From: Lepidurus packardi
Lineage: Eukaryota > Arthropoda > Branchiopoda > Notostraca > Triopsidae
Assembly (NCBI GenBank): GCA_023053545.1
Contig: JAKZAN010000009.1
Coordinates: 1-64,000, forward strand
DNA: 64,000 nt
Reading direction: 5' to 3'
Part shown: positions 61,401 through 64,000 of the stretch, one piece after another
Layout of the letters: the number at the start of each line of letters is the position of its first letter
Numbering within the stretch: position 1 is the stretch's first letter
Position numbers and translations under genes: made by a program
Notes under the pieces: generated by a model
Seen by the model: the letters and a program-made list of their open reading frames with translations, nothing else
What the model was told of the DNA's origin: nothing
Databases searched by the model: none

Positions 61401-64000
61401 GATCTGTATTACGTTCCGCATTTGCTTCGTGGATACACCTAGGGCGCTCAGCTGTGCGTATGTCATAGCCGTCTTGTTCGAGTATGATTTTCCGTCGATT
61501 AGAACATTACGTTTTCCTTGAAGGGCTTCTGCAAGATCTTCCTTTGTCCTTTCATTTTCGACTTCAAGAGATTGCAGTGTGGCTCTAAGTTGAAAATTTT
61601 CTTGGCGCAGACGTAACACATTATGGCTGTTATTAGTATCCTTTAGCATTTTAATGGTGTTACGCATATATAACATTTTGTTGATAATACGCTTATTTTG
61701 CGTTTTGTTGGACTTTTGGCTTTCATTTTGGGTTCTTGCGTCGAGCTTCAGCATAGCTTTTAATTCGCCCAGGGATTTGCGATACCTGCAACATCGCATT
61801 CGAAGTTGGGATAAGTTTCTCGAGTAGCATTGGGATGGTTGCGTTCCCAACTGCTTCACTAACGAGGCTATCGTGATATCTCTTCTAGTTAATTTCCGAT
61901 TACATTTCCGATTTTCCGATATTTTTTCTGCTAATAATTTTTGGACTCTTCTTTTCCTAGTTTCGTCCGCAGCGATATCGTTCAGTTTCCTTTTCGGTGT
62001 AGGAGTGGAACACACCGAAGGTGTGAACAGGTTGACAGCTAATGAACTACAACTTGGATTTGAGGATGATTTGGGGAGATAAAACGCTTCTTTGGTGAAT
62101 ATCTCAATCCTTTTCGCTGCTAGAATTGGGTCTGGACAGGATCGTTTTGGGTCTGGACAGGATCGTCTGGACAAGCCTTGCAGTCTTTCGTATTCTCTCT
62201 GCTTCCGTGTAATTTTCTGCTTTAGGGCATGCACACTGTTTTCGACAAACGGGACACCAAATGCGCCATACAGAGCCTTTGTAAAATCTACAAATGTGAC
62301 CCGGGATAAGGATTGATCTTTGTTAAGCTGCAAAATGAACTCATTTGTCAGCAGAGCGAGAGGCAAATTATTACTACGCCCTGCTAAAATATTCTCCAAA
62401 TTGACGTTCACATTGTCGAGCAATTCAACATGTGCTACGTCCACTTCGCCTAAGAAAATTCCAAATTATGTAATTTACGAATGTTTATAAAAGAATATAA
62501 TTACCAATTGCGAGCTCGGAAGAAGTGGATGCCATACTTAATTCACGATAATCAGAAATTCAACAAAATTCAATCGTCCGGGACTTGCTTGCACTGTAAC
62601 GTGGGTAATGCCCTCATGGGGTGAAGAAGTATTTCGTGCTACCTCCAACATCCTCGGCGGTTATGTAAACAATATTGCGCCGTTTTCAAATTTTTTAAGC
62701 GTGCACAGTTCACGCAAAAAGTTCATTGTTGAGCTATTACAGGTTAAGTTATATCTCCATAATACTTAGAATTGGCATTGCGTGGAGCTTTTATGTGTAT
62801 TCAGAAGACGGTACAAGAATTGGTAAAAAAATCGATTTATTTAAATTATTAAGCCTATCTGTTCATTGTGCAAGCATGGGCGCCACGTGTATTCATACAT
62901 GCGCGGTGTTTTCCTTTTTCACTCTCTTTCAGTCAATCCGGTTTCTCCCGAGTTCGCTGTCCTGGGACCTCCCTTTTCTCCTTCCGCCATATACCGCCTT
63001 TCCAACACGACACCCGACCCCCTCATCCCTGCACCCGCTGGGTTGTCTGCGGTCTCATTCCTCATAACATCGCTTTACACAGTGGCTTATGGGCCTTCAA
63101 GACAGACTTTCCCTTATAAGAAACGCAAGGTTTTTATTTTACTGTGACTTAATTATAAAAGGAAATCGATTGGGGTTTTCAAATATTGTATTCTTTCAAG
63201 AAAACACACATTGTGATATTTTTTTTATTTCCATAAGGTGAATTTGAAAAAAATTCCGGGATCCCTACACAAAGCCAGTGTATACGAAGCGCCCGTAAGC
63301 CACAACTCTAGCGCTGTTCCCGTTATTGACGTCACGGTTCTAGTGGCGGGAAAATTGCCAAAACTTCGCAAGCCAATAACTCGGAAACGGTTAGTCGGAA
63401 AAATTTGAAACAAATTTTCCCGTTCTTAGAATAATGTGTACAATAAAAATCCATCAAATATCAATACTCTATGTCCGAGGCGATTGCCCTTTAAGTATCT
63501 GTGAAAACCGATAAACCGAATCCAAATAATCTGTTGTTTCTAGGAATTACGATGGACATTTCATCTGTCAAGCATTGGAGCATTACGGGCAAGACATTGA
63601 CATTATCCCCAAATCCATGGAAAAGTTCTTGACTTTTAAAGTTGATAACGTTCGCTTTCTGGACAGTCTTCAATTTATGAACACTAGTTTGGAACGTTGG
63701 GCTCAAGTTCTCTTGAAAAAGGGGCTCCACTCCTTTCAATGTTTGAACCGTGCGGCTGCGGTAGCAGGGAATCAAGAGAAACTCAAACTCTTAGCGCGCA
63801 AAGGGATATTTCCCTACGAGTTCATGACTAGTCTGACAGCTCTCGATTTACCACATTTACCATCCCAACTGGCCTTTTTCTCCACCCTAACTGGTTGCTC
63901 AGTTTCAGATGAGGATTACATTCATGCACAAAACGTTTGGGATACTTTCCAATGTCGCACATTACGCGACTATCACAACTTGTATTTAGAGTGTGATGTC
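52445..64000 (+). CDS. Polinton protein-primed DNA polymerase B, split by a 9.1-kb insertion within an intron (partial)
   Basis: Exon 1 runs from the ATG at 52445 to 54372, and exon 2 from 63544 past the window end. The N-terminal part is basic and Pro-rich (RRQRRLKRRRQILNPL). A C2H2-like finger (HYCLKCLNAF) follows near residue 440. The 3'-5' exonuclease motif I (AFADFES) lies near residue 495, then a zinc/HNH-like insert (CVHCKKPL, then DHDHFDG and GCNLHCK). Exonuclease motif II is formed across the exon junction (FHNL before, NYDGHF after). Motif III (YHNLYLECDV) is at the window end. This gene replicates the element by protein priming. The intervening sequence is flanked by GT at 54373 and AG at 63543, so splicing could still remove it. 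The palm domain lies outside the window. Confidence 0.85.
54423..54641 (+). promoter_or_regulatory. Left terminal region of the Kolobok-like element
   Basis: Non-coding. It holds the shared subterminal block (CGTGACGTCAATAACGGGA near 54555-54573), which contains a CRE-like TGACGTCA, upstream of the plus-strand gene. The same block occurs in inverted orientation near 63333, upstream of the minus-strand transposase. Confidence 0.5.
54642..55422 (+). CDS. P2X7 cytoplasmic-domain-like protein encoded by the transposon, 222 aa, three exons
   Basis: Exons are 54642-54892, 54943-55200 and 55263-55422, joined across 50-nt and 62-nt introns (GTAACTTA...TTGTAG and GTATTTCA...GAACAG) with consistent phases. 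The product starts MAEGFDESVYFDR, has YQFEPY, then a Cys-rich core beginning at DWCDCGKC, then NRFSAYRAV, and ends with SKFPDPTGQYVGYSEW. This matches the zinc-binding intracellular ballast domain of the P2X7 receptor. There is no channel domain. Many free-standing P2X7-like proteins in animal genomes have this form. Its place between the terminal repeats, next to the transposase, implies a role in the element, perhaps DNA or protein binding. It appears intact. Confidence 0.85.
55614..57613 (-). CDS. Kolobok-like DDE transposase, at least six coding exons, apparently intact
   Basis: Coding exons are 57467-57271, 57218-56858, 56807-56615, 56564-56081, 56031-55883 and 55831-55614, joined by introns of about 50 nt with correct GT/AG and phase, giving 533 residues from the ATG at 57467. 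An acidic upstream exon (SDDDVDFQPDDEYEDTESD, 57600-57541) can also be spliced on in frame, so the true N terminus may lie farther up. Candidate catalytic residues are Asp154 (GGDGRADSPGHSAKY), Asp223 (ARLVTDRHPQV) and Glu388 (SSVECFNSLV). Conserved surroundings include FDVWHVAKG, VNHLYW, CLH and FPKGKKGGHVV. This is the putative cut-and-paste enzyme for TTAA sites. A nested element sits just upstream of the acceptor of the acidic exon and may have separated it from the first exon. Confidence 0.85.
57630..58770. other. 3' non-coding region of the nested element
   Basis: About 1.1 kb with no convincing gene. A purine-rich stretch (AGAAGAAGAAGAAAAG) lies near 58080 and CCCTGC/GCCCCCT motifs near 58030-58060. 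The rest is AT-rich. Confidence 0.6.
58771..62535 (-). CDS. Candidate transposase of an unassigned superfamily, 1194 aa, four exons, intact
   Basis: Exons 62535-62505, 62449-61181, 61109-59892 and 59837-58771 join in frame across introns of 55, 71 and 54 nt. The N-terminal 100 residues are helical, then comes a basic low-complexity region and a coiled-coil-like stretch (residues about 280-325). A core follows with LGSDGTTKSGVHYAAYDI (Asp409), MSDRHIVQKN (Asp485) and VGVERDFGMLD (Glu807). I propose these as a DDE-type RNase H triad with a long insert before the last residue. FFCGLHVLV, CSREPFGI and NVVFHNGAGIYYL are strongly protein-like conserved-looking blocks. The C terminus has two SH3/Tudor-like barrels (about 1044-1101, HRWEVKKGTHQWFHGTV; and 1117-1186, VHKCGKETWYNGKIVGF). 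It resembles uncharacterised animal proteins I recall without a family name. The gene is bounded by inverted repeats, so transposase is the natural inference. Confidence 0.72.
62536..63252 (-). promoter_or_regulatory. 5' region of the nested element
   Basis: Non-coding, upstream of the 1194-aa gene on the minus strand. Several short plus-strand ORFs near 62870-63150 overlap in all frames and none looks like a protein. No TATA box was identified with confidence. Confidence 0.45.
63269..63490 (-). repeat. Right terminal region of the Kolobok-like element
   Basis: It contains the inverted counterpart of the left subterminal block (TCCCGTTATTGACGTCACG near 63318-63336) and the terminal GGCGATTGCCCT before TTAA. 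It would be the upstream region or first exon region of the minus-strand transposase gene. No start codon in a convincing frame is visible. Confidence 0.7.

Larger units (their letters stand above)
57614..63268 (-). mobile_element. Nested DNA transposon of unassigned type, 5.65 kb, GGGATCCCGG termini
   Basis: The ends GTAGGGATCCCGGAAT (57614-57629) and ATTCCGGGATCCCTAC (63253-63268) are exact inverted repeats of 16 bp. If the outer G/C belong to the flank, TA is the target duplication and the terminus is GGGATCCCGGAAT. Joining the outer flanks restores a plausible splice acceptor region of the Kolobok-like transposase gene. The only gene is the 1194-aa protein on the minus strand. I cannot place it in a named superfamily. 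Confidence 0.8.
54378..63490 (+). mobile_element. Kolobok-like TTAA transposon, 9.1 kb including a nested 5.65-kb element
   Basis: Both ends are flanked by TTAA (54374-54377 and 63491-63494). Termini AGGGCAATAGCC and GGCGATTGCCCT are inverted repeats, and a further block CGTGACGTCAATAACGGGA is shared about 180-200 bp inside both ends. It encodes a P2X7-domain protein on the plus strand and a DDE transposase on the minus strand. TTAA target sites occur in Kolobok and piggyBac; the transposase is not piggyBac-like, so Kolobok is the better fit. The family name is from memory of its motifs. Confidence 0.82.
51686..64000 (+). mobile_element. Polinton/Maverick, left part, running off the window and interrupted at 54378-63490
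   Basis: Two diagnostic genes, the packaging ATPase (minus) and the protein-primed B-family polymerase (plus), diverge from a 96-bp intergenic region. No integrase, protease or capsid gene is inside the window, and no terminal inverted repeat was seen, so the boundary at 51686 is only the edge of the first recognised gene. Confidence 0.75.

Noticed and set aside
62840..63150. Three overlapping plus-strand ORFs in different frames
   Set aside because: All are short, Ser/Pro/Phe-rich and mutually exclusive, with no start context or homology; they lie in the 5' non-coding region of the nested element.

Overview
The window is animal nuclear DNA made almost entirely of nested transposable elements. 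Introns are very short (about 50-70 nt), coding genes are AT-rich, and TTAGG-type telomere-like repeats occur at 10.8-11.2 kb. Together with the mix of Helentron, Polinton, hAT, Kolobok-like, Tc1-like and Merlin-like elements, this fits an arthropod best. The lineage call is inference. The only clear host genes are an exon-junction-complex-binding-motif gene running off the left edge (minus strand, start at 1712; possibly SMG6) and perhaps a DUF4806-type gene (42.8-49.6 kb).

Left half (1.9-35.25 kb): two different Helentrons (rolling-circle elements) lie head to tail on the minus strand, upstream of the start codon of the left-edge host gene. Each has a hairpin at its 5' end, a hairpin at its 3' end, a giant intact Rep/helicase protein (2721 and 2655 aa) and an RPA-like single-strand-binding protein. 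The giant proteins read: papain-like protease, C2H2 fingers, HUH Rep, PIF1 helicase, endonuclease. Element A (1906-21563) is swollen by internal duplications, an array of about 215-bp repeats, several MITEs and a decayed captured copy of the 5' half of a glucosidase I (MOGS) gene. Element B (21566-35254) is compact.

Middle (35.3-49.6 kb): a small cluster of unrecognised compact ORFs is split by a ZBED-type hAT element (36951-40334, 8-bp duplication). That hAT carries a Merlin-like fragment. A 676-bp tandem duplication with a minisatellite follows. The DUF4806 gene is then split by a ZMYM1-type hAT (43371-49332), which is itself split by a Tc1-like element with an apparently intact spliced transposase (44154-46161).

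Right (49.7-64 kb): a multi-exon membrane glycoprotein-like gene is followed by the left part of a Polinton/Maverick: packaging ATPase (minus) and protein-primed DNA polymerase B (plus). The polymerase is interrupted at a TTAA that sits in the 5' splice site of a 54-nt intron, by a 9.1-kb Kolobok-like element (54378-63490). That element encodes a P2X7-cytoplasmic-domain-like protein and a complete DDE transposase. It contains a further 5.65-kb element (57614-63268) with GGGATCCCGG termini and a 1194-aa four-exon protein that looks like a transposase of no superfamily I can name. This is my best candidate for something undescribed.
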